In this document: positions 16,072 through 25,483 of the stretch, in pieces
How positions within the stretch are numbered: position 1 is the first letter of the stretch
Layout: every line of letters starts with the position of its first letter
NCBI GenBank assembly: GCA_900318145.1
Contig: ONJM01000011.1
Coordinates: 1-64,000 of the forward strand
Direction of reading: 5' to 3'
DNA from: an uncultured Eubacteriales bacterium
GTDB taxonomy: Bacteria; Bacillota; Clostridia; Christensenellales; Aristaeellaceae
DNA: 64,000 nucleotides
Program-made: the position numbers and the translations under genes
Notes under the pieces: model-generated
The model's input: the letters and a program-made list of their open reading frames with translations, nothing else
Database searches by the model: none
What the model was told of the DNA's origin: nothing

Positions 16072-19011
16072 TCAGAAAATCCCGATCATGGCCTGGGTCA
16101 GCACGGTCATGGCCGCCGTAATCTCATTCTGCGGCGCGCCTGCGTCAATCAGCGTCTGCAGGTTCGTGGCAGCGTTGACGATCGCGCTGTACTGGGCGCT
16201 CGCCGGATCCAGCGCGGCCAGCTGCTGCTGGGCGGCGGCGATCAGCCGGGCGGCATCCTCGGCCTGCCGGTTCGGAAGCATGGTGCCGCTGTTCCCTCCG
16301 GATCCGTTTCCGTGCAGCGTACAGACCGGCCCGCCGGCCTCCGCACTCAGTCCCAGGTATTCCTCCAGCACGCTCTGGTATTCAGTCCCGATAAAAGCGG
16401 AAAGGTAATGCCCCGCGGGAATGGATACCACGCCCTTCTGCGTCACATACGGGCAGTAGGGCGAAGCGGGCATGCCGCTCTCGGCGCATACGTTCTGGAT
16501 GGAGTGCATCTGGCAGTACTGGGTCGGCTGGGTGCCTTCCTTCCAGTAATCTGTCACCACGCCGTACCCCATGGAGTCATTCCGGCAGGCGTCCGTCGCC
16601 AGCAGCCCACTCACCGGGCAGGTAACGACCTGCACAAGGCCGTACTCAGCCGGGTTACCCTCCAGAATCTCCTTTTTCGGCAGCCCGTCGTGGATCTTGC
16701 TCATGTAAGCCTGCCACAGGGGTGCGGCCGCCCCGGATCCTGTGGATTTGGAGGAAAGCGCCTTGTAATTGTCATGCCCGACCCACAGCGCGGACGCATA
16801 GTATCCGGTCATTCCGGAGAAAAACACGCCTTTCTGGTCGGAGTTGGTGCCGGTCTTGCCGCCGACAACCTGTCCCTTGATTTTCGCGCCGGTACCGGTA
16901 CCGGAGGAAACCACGCTCTTGAGCATGTCCACAATAAGCCAGCTGGTACTCTCCGAAAAAACCCTGCGCCGCTCCTGGTGCTGATGCCCATCCCATACCA
17001 CGTCGCCCCGGGAATCGGAAATACCCAGCACCGAGATAGGAGCCTGATAAACGCCGCCGTTCGCGAGCACGCCGAAAGCCACCGTCATCTGCAGCGGCGT
17101 AATGCCGGAGGAGCCCAGGCTCAGGCCGAAGGGCGTCTTGTCGATATGGCCGTCGTCAACGCCCATCCCGTGCAGGAAGCTGACGCTCCGTTCCACACCC
17201 ACCCGGGTCATCAGGGTCTGCGCGGCCGCGGTATTCTGTGATTTTGCCATGGCCTGCCGCAGCGTCACGGGGCCGGTATATCCGGCGCCTCCGTAGTTCT
17301 TCGGCCAGCTGTCATTCCCATGGGAATCCTTCCATCCGCTGATGGGCACGGGCATATTGTACACCACGGAGGCGGGGCTGGCGCCGAGCTCCAGGGCCGG
17401 CGCGTAAACAGCGATCGGCTTGATGGCGGAACCGACGGGCATCTTCATGTCCGTCGCCCGGTTCATGGTTTTCCGCGCGGTTACCTCCGACCGGGAACCA
17501 ACGACAGCCAGCAGTTCTCCCGTGCGGTAATCCAGAACCGCGCAGGCAGCCTGCGGTTGGGGAATTTCCGTATAGGTTCCGTCGGAATTCTTGCTGCGGT
17601 AAATCTTGTCGGACGGATCCCGCAGGGAGGGATACTTCGTCCAGTTCTGAAGGGTGCTCTCCACGGTTTTCTGGATATTCGGATCGATGGCCAGCTGTAT
17701 CTTGTACCCGCGGGTGCGCAGCAGGTTTTCCATGGCCGTGCGGTTCTGGGGAGTATCCTGCAGGCCGTTTATCTCCAGCAGAATCTGTACGCATTCCTTC
17801 ACCGCGTACTCAATATAATGCGGATATTCGTACATGCCGCCGTTTCCGGTCAGATTTTCCTCCTGCGGCGCCACCGAAGCGGTCTTCGGATCCAGTGCCG
17901 TCTCGTACTCCTCCCGGCTGATGAACTGGTTTTCGTACATGCAGCGCAGCACGTAGTCCGTCCGCTGATTGGTGATGGCCGCGTAATCCCGGTCCCCGTC
18001 CTTGCGGGTATAGAAGTTCCGGCGCGGATTGTAATAATACGGATTGTTCGTGACCCCGGCTAGCATGGCGCATTCCCGGATCGTCAGCTCGCCCAGTTCC
18101 TTGTTGAAGTAGCCTTTCGCGGCCACTTCAACCCCGTAGTAGTTTTCCCCCAGATAAATAGTGTTCAGATAACTCTGCAGAATCTCGTCCTTTGAATAAT
18201 TGGTCTCCAGCTGCATGGCCAGATAAGCTTCCTGAATCTTGCGCTTGTAGCTTTGCTCCGGAGACAGCAGCGTATTCTTGATCAGCTGCTGGGTGATGGT
18301 GGATCCGCCCTGGGTGCCCGATGTGGTAAGGTTCGCGATAAAGGCGCCGGCGATCCGCTTCAGGTCCACGCCGCTGTGCGTATAGAACCTTGCGTCCTCC
18401 ACCGCCACAAAGGCGTTCCGGAGCCGCTGGGGCACGGCGCTCAGAGGCACCACCACCCTGTTTTCCGAACCGCGGTACACCGTCAGCAGGTTCCGGTTCC
18501 GGTCCATGAATTCCGTATTCTGATCCGGCGTGTCCAGCGCCACCAGGTCCAGCTCCGGCGCCGTATCCACATACCCCTTGGCAATGCCGGCAAGCGCTCC
18601 AAGCCCGGCCACGCCGGCCAGCACCGCCAGCAGCAGCAGGACGCGCACCGTATTCACAAGAACGCTGAGCACAAAATTGGGTTTCCGGACATCCGGACGG
18701 AAAATGCTGCGGGGTTCCGGTTTTTTTGGCTTTTCCGGCGTTTCCGGATCGTCGTAGTACCCGGAGGCAGCGGACGGCATGAAGTCATCGTATACGGCCC
18801 CGTCGTCTTCCGGATCCGTTTCATCCCCGTACGCGTCTTCCTGATACGCGTCGTCCTGATACGTGTCCGCCGCGTACGTCTCCGCCTGCCAGGATTCATC
18901 TTCCCGCACAGGCGTATATCGTTCGGTTTCGCCGCTGTGGAATTCCCCGTATTCCTCATTTTCCTCCGGGTCGTCCTCCCAGCGGCGGTTCCGTTTCTTT
19001 CTGTTGAACAT
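16072..19011 (-). CDS. ponA: Class A penicillin-binding protein (GT51 glycosyltransferase + transpeptidase)
   Basis: Bifunctional peptidoglycan synthase, 979 residues. Residues 1-110 are an acidic cytoplasmic tail rich in Asp, Glu and Tyr, followed by a membrane segment at 112-145. The GT51 domain has EDARFYTHSGVD with catalytic Glu205 and QGGSTITQQLIKN. The transpeptidase has Ser528-x-x-Lys (GSAIKP), SQN and KTGT. After it come a Cys-containing stretch and a helical ~70-residue end (QAEDAARLIAAAQQQLAALD...) rather than PASTA or FN3. The ATG at 19011 fits GGGAGG upstream and a perfect TATAAT promoter; the frame stays open further upstream but that part is not coding. It is divergent from clpB. 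Confidence 0.94.
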   Translation of the reverse strand: MFNRKKRNRRWEDDPEENEEYGEFHSGETERYTPVREDESWQAETYAADTYQDDAYQEDAYGDETDPEDDGAVYDDFMPSAASGYYDDPETPEKPKKPEPRSIFRPDVRKPNFVLSVLVNTVRVLLLLAVLAGVAGLGALAGIAKGYVDTAPELDLVALDTPDQNTEFMDRNRNLLTVYRGSENRVVVPLSAVPQRLRNAFVAVEDARFYTHSGVDLKRIAGAFIANLTTSGTQGGSTITQQLIKNTLLSPEQSYKRKIQEAYLAMQLETNYSKDEILQSYLNTIYLGENYYGVEVAAKGYFNKELGELTIRECAMLAGVTNNPYYYNPRRNFYTRKDGDRDYAAITNQRTDYVLRCMYENQFISREEYETALDPKTASVAPQEENLTGNGGMYEYPHYIEYAVKECVQILLEINGLQDTPQNRTAMENLLRTRGYKIQLAIDPNIQKTVESTLQNWTKYPSLRDPSDKIYRSKNSDGTYTEIPQPQAACAVLDYRTGELLAVVGSRSEVTARKTMNRATDMKMPVGSAIKPIAVYAPALELGASPASVVYNMPVPISGWKDSHGNDSWPKNYGGAGYTGPVTLRQAMAKSQNTAAAQTLMTRVGVERSVSFLHGMGVDDGHIDKTPFGLSLGSSGITPLQMTVAFGVLANGGVYQAPISVLGISDSRGDVVWDGHQHQERRRVFSESTSWLIVDMLKSVVSSGTGTGAKIKGQVVGGKTGTNSDQKGVFFSGMTGYYASALWVGHDNYKALSSKSTGSGAAAPLWQAYMSKIHDGLPKKEILEGNPAEYGLVQVVTCPVSGLLATDACRNDSMGYGVVTDYWKEGTQPTQYCQMHSIQNVCAESGMPASPYCPYVTQKGVVSIPAGHYLSAFIGTEYQSVLEEYLGLSAEAGGPVCTLHGNGSGGNSGTMLPNRQAEDAARLIAAAQQQLAALDPASAQYSAIVNAATNLQTLIDAGAPQNEITAAMTVLTQAMIGIF

Positions 19012-19099
19012 CTCTGCTCTCTTTCCTCCCGCTTTCGTGCCGTCCGGCGCTTGTCTTTTTCCCTTTTCCGCTGCCGGAAAGCAAACAACAGGACATTGT

Positions 19100-19129
19100 A
19101 TTATACCACATTCCTTCCGACGGAAACAA
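19100..19129 (-). promoter_or_regulatory. Promoter of the class A PBP gene
   Basis: On the minus strand TTGTTT (19129-19124), an 18-nt spacer and a perfect TATAAT (19105-19100), about 90 bases before the ATG at 19011. The position supports that start over the longer upstream frame. Confidence 0.65.
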
Positions 19130-19177
19130 GCTTCGGCCGGATACCTATACAACGCGAAAAAAAACAGGAATAATCCC

Positions 19178-19205
19178 TTGACAACTTCCGGAAAAAGAGT
19201 AAAAT
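19178..19205 (+). promoter_or_regulatory. Promoter of clpB
   Basis: TTGACA (19178-19183), a 16-nt spacer and TAAAAT (19200-19205), about 50 bases before the clpB start. A CtsR-type operator overlaps the expected transcription start. Confidence 0.8.
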
Positions 19206-19214
19206 ATGGTTGAA

Positions 19215-19231
19215 GGTCAAAGTTAGTCAAA
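19215..19231 (+). promoter_or_regulatory. CtsR operator (heat-shock heptad repeat)
   Basis: The direct repeat GGTCAAA-GTT-AGTCAAA matches the CtsR consensus (two RGTCAAA heptads, 3-nt spacing). It lies directly after the -10 box of clpB, where a bound repressor blocks transcription. CtsR itself is not encoded in the window. Confidence 0.8.
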
Positions 19232-19256
19232 TTCGACCTTCCCGGAGGTAACTGTG

Positions 19257-21848
19257 ATGAATATGAATCAACTGACACAAAAGAGCCTGGCCGCCCTGCA
19301 GCGGGCGCAGTCTCTTGCTGTGGAATACGGCCATGTGGATGTGCAGCAGGAGCATCTTCTGTCGGCCCTGACTGAAAACCCGCAGGATCTGGTTCCCCAG
19401 CTGCTGGGCCGCTGCGGCCTGTCGGTGGAAGCCTTCCGCCGGGCCCTGGAGGACGGGCTGAACCGTATGCCCCGGGTATCCGGCTCCGGCGCCGGCCAGC
19501 CGGGCTACGCCGCGGACATTGAGAAAGCGCTGCTCGAGGCGGAAAAAACCGCAAAGCAGATGAAGGATGAATATCTTTCCGTGGAGCACCTGTGGATGGG
19601 GCTCTGCGCCAAGGCCTCCCCTTCCGTCTCCCGCCTGCTCAAAACCTTCGGTTACAGTCCGGAGGCTTTCCTGAAGGCGCTGCAGGAAGTCCGGGGATCT
19701 GCCCGGGTCACTTCCGACAGTCCGGAGGACACCTATGACGCCCTGAAGAAATACGGAACCGATCTGGTGGAGCTGGCCCGGAAGCAGAAGCTGGACCCGG
19801 TCATCGGGCGCGACGCTGAAATCCGGAACGTAATCCGGATCCTTTCCCGTAAAACGAAGAACAATCCCGTGCTGATCGGTGAGCCCGGCGTGGGTAAAAC
19901 CGCCATCGCCGAAGGTCTGGCCCTGCGGATCGTCCGGGGAGACGTGCCGGAAAGCCTGAAGGATAAAACGATCTTCTCCCTGGACATGGGCAGCCTGATC
20001 GCCGGCGCGAAATTCCGGGGTGAATTTGAGGAACGGCTGAAAGCCGTACTGGAGGAGATCAAAAAGAGCGAAGGCCGGATCCTCCTCTTCATCGACGAGC
20101 TGCACACGATTGTCGGGGCCGGCAAAGCCGACGGCGCGATGGACGCGGGCAATCTGCTCAAGCCCATGCTGGCCAGAGGAGAGCTGCACTGCATCGGCGC
20201 CACCACCCTCAATGAGTACAGGAAATATATCGAGAAGGACGCCGCGCTGGAGCGCCGCTTCCAGCCCGTCATGGTTTCGGAGCCTACCGTGGAAGACACC
20301 ATCGCCATCCTCCGCGGGCTCAAGGAACGCTATGAAGTGTTCCACGGCGTGAAAATCCAGGACGCGGCCCTGATTGCCGCCGCCACCCTTTCCAACCGGT
20401 ATATCACCGACCGGTTCCTGCCGGACAAGGCCATCGACCTGGTGGATGAAGCCTGCGCCATGATCCGTACGGAGATTGATTCCCTGCCGGCGGAGCTGGA
20501 TGATATCCGCCGCCACATTATGCAGCTGGAAATCGAGGAGGCTGCCCTGAAGAAGGAAGAAGACTCCCTTTCGAAGGTCCACCTGGATGAAGTGCAGAAG
20601 GAACTGGCGGAACAGCGGGAACAGTTCGGTTCCATGAAGGCGCGCTGGGAAGCTGAAAAGGAGGCCATCGCCCGGGTTACCGGCCTGCGGGAGGAAATCG
20701 AGCAGGTGAACGCCCGGATTGAGCAGGCGGAACGCAGCTATGATCTGAACCGCGCCGCGGAGCTGAAGTACGGCGAGCTGCCGAGGCTGAAGCAGGAGCT
20801 GGAAAAGGAGGAGGCCGTCGCTGAGGAAACCCGCGGGGAAAACAGCCTCCTGCACGACCGGGTCACGGAAGAGGAAATCGCCCGCATCATCTGCCGGTGG
20901 ACCGGGATTCCCGTGTCCAGGCTCATGGAAGGCGAGCGGGAAAAGCTCCTCCATCTGGAGGAAGAACTGCACCGCCGGGTCATCGGCCAGGACGAAGCCG
21001 TACGCAAGGTTTCGGAGGCGATCCTGCGCTCGCGCGCAGGCATTCAGGATCCCAACCGGCCGCTGGGCTCCTTCCTGTTCCTGGGCCCCACCGGCGTCGG
21101 CAAGACCGAGCTGGCCAAAGCCCTTGCCCAGGCGCTCTTTGACGATGAGAAGAACATGGTCCGGATCGATATGTCCGAATATATGGAAAAATTCAGTGTT
21201 TCCCGGCTGATCGGAGCGCCTCCCGGATACGTGGGTTATGATGAAGGCGGCCAGCTTACCGAAGCGGTCCGGCGCCATCCCTACTGCGTAATCCTGTTTG
21301 ACGAAGTGGAAAAGGCCCATCCCGATGTATTCAACGTTCTTCTGCAGGTGCTGGACGACGGCCGGATTACTGACAGCCAGGGCCGCACCGTGGATTTCAA
21401 GAACGCCATCCTGATCATGACCAGCAACCTGGGCAGTGAATATATCCTCGACGGGATCGAAAACGGGGAAATCCGGCCGGAAACCCGGGAAACCGTGGAC
21501 CGGCTGCTGAAGACGCATTTCCGCCCCGAATTCCTGAACCGGATTGACGAGATCGTATATTACAAACCCCTGACCCGGGAAGAGGTCCGCAGCATCGTCG
21601 GCCTGATGGCGGAAAATCTGAACCGCCGGCTGGAATCCCGCCAGCTGAAGGTAACCTTCACCGACGCCGCCCTCGACGCCGTAATCGACCGGGGTTTCGA
21701 TCCCAGCTTCGGCGCCCGTCCCCTCAAGCGGTACCTGCAGTCCCATGTGGAAACGCTGATCGCGCGCAGGGTCATCGCCGCGGACGTGGCTCCCGGCTCC
21801 GTCCTCACCGTGGACGCGGATGAGCACGGCGATATTGTGGTCCGGTAA
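19257..21848 (+). CDS. clpB: ATP-dependent disaggregase ClpB
   Basis: Hexameric AAA+ chaperone that pulls aggregated proteins apart together with DnaK, 863 residues, full length. The N-domain (two Clp_N repeats) covers ~1-145. NBD1 has Walker A GEPGVGKT near 205 and Walker B LLFIDELH. The long coiled-coil M-domain (~400-530, [14 protein letters not shown]...) is the mark of ClpB rather than ClpC/ClpA. NBD2 has GPTGVGKT and [13 protein letters not shown]. Both GTG at 19254 and ATG at 19257 are possible; the ATG is preferred because GGAGG is eight bases away. Expression is predicted to be heat-induced through the CtsR box. It is a single-gene unit with a strong terminator. Confidence 0.97.
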   Translation: MNMNQLTQKSLAALQRAQSLAVEYGHVDVQQEHLLSALTENPQDLVPQLLGRCGLSVEAFRRALEDGLNRMPRVSGSGAGQPGYAADIEKALLEAEKTAKQMKDEYLSVEHLWMGLCAKASPSVSRLLKTFGYSPEAFLKALQEVRGSARVTSDSPEDTYDALKKYGTDLVELARKQKLDPVIGRDAEIRNVIRILSRKTKNNPVLIGEPGVGKTAIAEGLALRIVRGDVPESLKDKTIFSLDMGSLIAGAKFRGEFEERLKAVLEEIKKSEGRILLFIDELHTIVGAGKADGAMDAGNLLKPMLARGELHCIGATTLNEYRKYIEKDAALERRFQPVMVSEPTVEDTIAILRGLKERYEVFHGVKIQDAALIAAATLSNRYITDRFLPDKAIDLVDEACAMIRTEIDSLPAELDDIRRHIMQLEIEEAALKKEEDSLSKVHLDEVQKELAEQREQFGSMKARWEAEKEAIARVTGLREEIEQVNARIEQAERSYDLNRAAELKYGELPRLKQELEKEEAVAEETRGENSLLHDRVTEEEIARIICRWTGIPVSRLMEGEREKLLHLEEELHRRVIGQDEAVRKVSEAILRSRAGIQDPNRPLGSFLFLGPTGVGKTELAKALAQALFDDEKNMVRIDMSEYMEKFSVSRLIGAPPGYVGYDEGGQLTEAVRRHPYCVILFDEVEKAHPDVFNVLLQVLDDGRITDSQGRTVDFKNAILIMTSNLGSEYILDGIENGEIRPETRETVDRLLKTHFRPEFLNRIDEIVYYKPLTREEVRSIVGLMAENLNRRLESRQLKVTFTDAALDAVIDRGFDPSFGARPLKRYLQSHVETLIARRVIAADVAPGSVLTVDADEHGDIVVR

Positions 21849-21883
21849 AACCGGGCTGGTCAGGCAAATCTGTTTAAAGCAGC

Positions 21884-21927
21884 AGAGCCTCCTTTCCTCA
21901 GCTGAAGGAAAAGGAGGCTCTTTTTTT
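21884..21927 (+). terminator. Rho-independent terminator of clpB
   Basis: A long stem AGAGCCTCCTTTCC / GGAAAAGGAGGCTCT around CAGCTGAA, followed by seven T. The end of the T-run overlaps the last bases of the convergent methyltransferase gene. Confidence 0.9.
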
Positions 21928-22519
21928 ACCGTTTTGCCCGGATTACCCAGAATCCGCCGGATTTGTCCAGTTTTTCAACCGACGCGCAGATCGTCTGCAG
22001 ATACCGGATGCAGCTCTCAGCGCCCTGCTGTTTCCGGATCACCAGATACAGCGCGCCGTCCGGCTTCAGGCAGGCCGCGGCGTCCGCGAACATTTTGTAG
22101 ATCACCTGTTTTCCGGCCCGGATCGGCGGATTGGTGATCACCGCGTCAAAGGCCTGACCTTCAAAGGCCGCCATGCCGTCGCTCTCCGCGCAGATCACCT
22201 TCACCCGGTTTCTTTCCGCGTTCTCCCGGCTCAGCTGCAGCGCGCGGTTATTCACGTCCGCCAGGGTCACCCGGGTTTCCGGCCATGTCCGGGCTACGGA
22301 AATCCCGATCACGCCCCATCCGCATCCGAGATCCAGGATATCCCCCCGCATCTCCTCCGGCAGCGCTTCCAGCAGCAGCCGCGTTCCGGTATCCACCTCG
22401 CCTCTGGAAAAGACCCCCGCGTCCGTCTGAAAAACCATTTTCGTTCCGCGGTAGGTAAATTCGCATTCCGCCGGCCGGGAAGCGCTCTGCGGGTCCCGTG
22501 TGTAATAATGATCGTTCAT
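21926..22519 (-). CDS. Class I SAM-dependent methyltransferase, RsmC-like
   Basis: Probably methylates a guanine of 16S rRNA, 197 residues. It has the SAM-binding motif ILDLGCGWGVIGI (residues ~60-72) and the NPPIRAGK motif typical of N2-guanine RNA methyltransferases of the RsmC/RsmD group. It is shorter than E. coli RsmC and matches only its catalytic C-terminal half, the usual form in Firmicutes. The start at 22519 is set by GAGGAAAG and by the ATGA overlap with the upstream pseudouridine synthase gene; a longer frame exists but runs antisense-like inside that gene. The exact target base is not proven. Confidence 0.85.
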   Translation of the reverse strand: MNDHYYTRDPQSASRPAECEFTYRGTKMVFQTDAGVFSRGEVDTGTRLLLEALPEEMRGDILDLGCGWGVIGISVARTWPETRVTLADVNNRALQLSRENAERNRVKVICAESDGMAAFEGQAFDAVITNPPIRAGKQVIYKMFADAAACLKPDGALYLVIRKQQGAESCIRYLQTICASVEKLDKSGGFWVIRAKR

Positions 22520-23253
22520 CTGCTTTCCTCGATTCCCGCGGCACGGTGCAGCGCCGCCAGTTCTGCCGACGTAAGCTCCCGCCATCCGCCTTCCTGCAGC
22601 AGTGGATCCAGTTCCAGCGGTCCGAAGGACCGGCGGTGCAGTTCAAGCACCTCGTGCCCCGCTGCGGCGAACATCCGCTTTACCTGATGGAATTTGCCCT
22701 CGGAGACCGCCGCTTCCGCCAGGGAAACCTCCGCGCCGGCAGACAGGATCGTCAGCCGTGCCGGCTGTGCCGTAAAATCGCCGAGATCCATCCCGCCGGC
22801 AAAGGCTGCGACAGCTTCCGGCCCCGGCGTTCCCCGCACCAGCGCCCGGTACACCTTTTCCACATGCCTTCCCGGGCTCAGCAGCCGGTGGTTCATTTCC
22901 CCGTCGCAGGTAAAAATCAGAATCCCCGTGGTATCCTTGTCCAGCCGCCCGACCGGCATGCAGCCGATGCTCCTGTAAACCGGAGGCAGCAGATCCATCA
23001 CGGTCGGCTGTTTCGGATCCCGGGCGGCTGTGAGCACCCCGGCGGGTTTGTACATCATGACATGCCGGACCACGCGCCCGTCCAGCGTCTTTCCCCGCAG
23101 GCTGAGGGCGTCTGTTTCCGTTTCAAAAGAAAGGGCGGGATCCCGGATGATCCGCCCGTTCACCGCGGCTTCCCCGCCGCGGATCCATGTTTTCACTTCG
23201 CTGCGGCTGCCCGCCCCGAGGGTCGTCAGCCACCGGTCCAGTCTCATTTTCAT
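22516..23253 (-). CDS. Pseudouridine synthase, RsuA/RluB family
   Basis: RNA modification enzyme, 245 residues. An S4 RNA-binding domain covers 1-60 (RLDRWLTTLGAGSRSEVKTWI). The catalytic domain has PVGRLDKDTTGILIFTCDG, in which the Asp of RLDKDT is the nucleophile. Targets in the family are 16S rRNA (RsuA) or 23S/tRNA (RluB/RluE/F); the short form seen here is most like RsuA. It is coupled to the rRNA methyltransferase downstream (ATGA overlap) and lies 25 bases after a membrane-protein gene. Start could be the second Met, two codons in. Confidence 0.9.
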   Translation of the reverse strand: MKMRLDRWLTTLGAGSRSEVKTWIRGGEAAVNGRIIRDPALSFETETDALSLRGKTLDGRVVRHVMMYKPAGVLTAARDPKQPTVMDLLPPVYRSIGCMPVGRLDKDTTGILIFTCDGEMNHRLLSPGRHVEKVYRALVRGTPGPEAVAAFAGGMDLGDFTAQPARLTILSAGAEVSLAEAAVSEGKFHQVKRMFAAAGHEVLELHRRSFGPLELDPLLQEGGWRELTSAELAALHRAAGIEESR

Positions 23254-23278
23254 ATGAATTCCGTTCCCTGCCCGTAAT

Positions 23279-24118
23279 TCACCGGCGCAGGCCGTTCACG
23301 TACGCCGCCGTCACCATGGAGCGCAGCGGCAGCAGCGGCAGGTTCAGCGCCCCGCCGATTCCGGCAATCAGCAGGGTCGTTCCGGTGGACGGTTTTGCCA
23401 CATCCCCCGAAATCACGCCGCTCACGTCATTCAGCAGCGGCGCGTACCGCAGGAACACAAGAACCGCAGCGATCATCATGGGCAGCAGAAACACCAGGGA
23501 GCAGATCCGGCAGAGCAGCACCTTCGGCCGTTTTCCTTTCAGCAGCCCTTTCTCCTCCAGCACCCAGGCGTGCCGATCCCCGCTGTGGAACCCAGCGCCG
23601 AGCGCCGCGAGCATCAGCAGCGCCGCCAGAATCAGCAGAAGATAGATGACGCCGGTCTTCATATCCTTCCCGCCGAAATCGTAAATCATGTTCATGACGG
23701 TAAGCCCGTCCGTATCCCCGGAATACTTGTCCCACGCGAAAATCAGCGCGGCAATCAGCGGCGAGGACCACAGCGCCAGCAGCGCCAGCCGTCCCAGCCC
23801 GTATCCCGCTTTTTTCAGGTAGTTCCCCGGATCCGCCAGCCGCAGGGAAAAGATCTTCCCGTTCCCCAGGCCGTCCTGCATGGCGGCGGCCGCGTTCAGC
23901 CGTGCCGGAACCTTCAGCAGCAGCCACAGCACGGCGGACAGCGCTGCAAGATACTTCAGCGGGCCCTTTTCCGTCAGGAAGAGCAGCGGCGCCAGGCAGA
24001 TCAGGGTTGTCGCGCCTTCCGCCGCCAGCAGCTTCAGGGTTTCCGCCTTCTGCGCGGTTACGGTCCGTTTCGCGTCCCGGAAAGCCTGTGAGATTGTCAT
24101 GTCTTCCTCCGTTTTCAA
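23279..24118 (-). CDS. Multi-pass membrane protein of unknown function
   Basis: I do not recognise the family. The 279 residues contain about six hydrophobic segments (around 30-50, 55-75, 108-130, 155-178, 205-228 and 245-268) with a short charged N-terminus. There is no signal peptide, catalytic motif or Cys pair. A second Met at residue 7 is an equally possible start. It sits between serS and the pseudouridine synthase gene, all on the minus strand with gaps of 52 and 25 bases, so co-transcription is likely, but this says little about function. Confidence 0.7.
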   Translation of the reverse strand: MKTEEDMTISQAFRDAKRTVTAQKAETLKLLAAEGATTLICLAPLLFLTEKGPLKYLAALSAVLWLLLKVPARLNAAAAMQDGLGNGKIFSLRLADPGNYLKKAGYGLGRLALLALWSSPLIAALIFAWDKYSGDTDGLTVMNMIYDFGGKDMKTGVIYLLLILAALLMLAALGAGFHSGDRHAWVLEEKGLLKGKRPKVLLCRICSLVFLLPMMIAAVLVFLRYAPLLNDVSGVISGDVAKPSTGTTLLIAGIGGALNLPLLPLRSMVTAAYVNGLRR

Positions 24119-24170
24119 TTATCCCCGGGAGCGGATGCGGTTGACCGCCCGCCGGAAAGGATCATGCCCC

Positions 24171-25454
24171 TCAGGCGCGGATCTCGCTCTTCCCGCCCAT
24201 ATACATCCGCAGAGGCTCGGGAATCGCCACGCTGCCGTCCTCCCGCAGGTTGTTCTCCAGGAAGGCGATAAGCATGCGGGGCGGCGCGACGCAGGTGTTG
24301 TTCAGCGTATGGGCCAGGTACTTGCTGCCGTCCGGCGCCTTCACGCGGATCTGCAGCCGCCGCGCCTGGGCATCGCCCAGGTTCGAGCAGGAACCGACCT
24401 CAAAATACTTTTTCTGCCGGGGAGACCAGGCTTCCACATCCAGGCTCTTTACCTTCAGATCCGCCAGGTCGCCGCTGCAGCATTCCAGGGTCCGTACCGG
24501 GATATCCAGCGTCCGGAAGAAATCCACCGTATTCTGCCACAGCCGGTCAAACCACATCGGGCTGTCCTCCGGTTTGCAGATAACGATCATTTCCTGCTTC
24601 TCGAACTGATGGATGCGGTACACACCGCGCTCCTCAATGCCGTGGGCGCCCACTTCCTTGCGGAAGCAGGGGCTGTAGCTTGTCAGCGTTTTGGGCAGGC
24701 TTTCCTCGTCCAGGATCGTATTGATGAACTTGCCGATCATGGAATGTTCGGAAGTGCCGATCAGGTACAGATCCTCGCCTTCGATCTTGTACATCATGTT
24801 TTCCATCTCGGCGAAGCTCATCACACCGCTGACCACGTTGCCGTGGATCATGAAGGGCGGAATCACATAGGTGAATCCCCGGTCAATCATGAAGTCCCGG
24901 GCATAGCTCAGGATCGCACTGTGAAGCCGGGCAATATCCCCGGTCAGGTAATAGAAACCGTTGCCGCTGGTTTCCCGTGCCGGATCCAGCTCGATGCCGT
25001 GCAGCCGTTCCATGATGTCCACATGGTAGGGAATTTCCCATTCCGGCACCGCGGGATCGCCGAAGCGCTCGATTTCAACGTTCTCGCTGTCGTCCCGGCC
25101 GATCGGGACGCTGTCGTCGATGATGTTGGGGATGACCAGCATCCGCTTGCGGATTTCGGCTTTCAGCTCCTCTTCCTTCACCTCGAGCTCCGCCAGTTTT
25201 TCCGCCGCCGCGGCGACTTCCGCCTTTACGGCCTCAGCTTCTTCTGTTTTCTTCTGGGCCAGCAGGGCGCCGATCTGTTTCGACAGCGTCTTGCGCCTGT
25301 TCCGCAGGGCGTCCGCCTGCTGCTGGGCGTCCCGGTATTCCCGGTCCATCCGGATGACTTCGTCCACCATGGGCAGCTTCTCATCCTGGAATTTCTTCCG
25401 GATATTCTCCCGGACTTTCTCCGGATCATTCCGAAGCAGGTTGATATCCAGCAT
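24171..25454 (-). CDS. serS: Seryl-tRNA synthetase
   Basis: Class II aminoacyl-tRNA synthetase charging tRNA-Ser (and tRNA-Sec if present), 427 residues, standard length. The N-terminal antiparallel coiled-coil arm that holds the tRNA long variable arm spans ~30-100. The class II motifs are present, including motif 2 (SPCFRKEVGAHG ... GVYRIHQFEKQE) and motif 3 near the end (LNNTCVAPPRMLIAFLENN). It follows khpB by 29 bases. No T-box leader is seen, so it seems to be expressed with the ribosome/membrane-insertion block upstream. Confidence 0.97.
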   Translation of the reverse strand: MLDINLLRNDPEKVRENIRKKFQDEKLPMVDEVIRMDREYRDAQQQADALRNRRKTLSKQIGALLAQKKTEEAEAVKAEVAAAAEKLAELEVKEEELKAEIRKRMLVIPNIIDDSVPIGRDDSENVEIERFGDPAVPEWEIPYHVDIMERLHGIELDPARETSGNGFYYLTGDIARLHSAILSYARDFMIDRGFTYVIPPFMIHGNVVSGVMSFAEMENMMYKIEGEDLYLIGTSEHSMIGKFINTILDEESLPKTLTSYSPCFRKEVGAHGIEERGVYRIHQFEKQEMIVICKPEDSPMWFDRLWQNTVDFFRTLDIPVRTLECCSGDLADLKVKSLDVEAWSPRQKKYFEVGSCSNLGDAQARRLQIRVKAPDGSKYLAHTLNNTCVAPPRMLIAFLENNLREDGSVAIPEPLRMYMGGKSEIRA

Positions 25455-25483
25455 ACTTTTTCCTTCTCTCTGATACTCTTTCC

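Noticed and set aside
19227..21827. Long open frame antisense to clpB (866 codons)
   Set aside because: It is the complement of a fully recognised gene, has no family motif and reflects G+C-rich codon use. Similar shadows opposite mfd, metK, glpK and other genes were rejected for the same reason.
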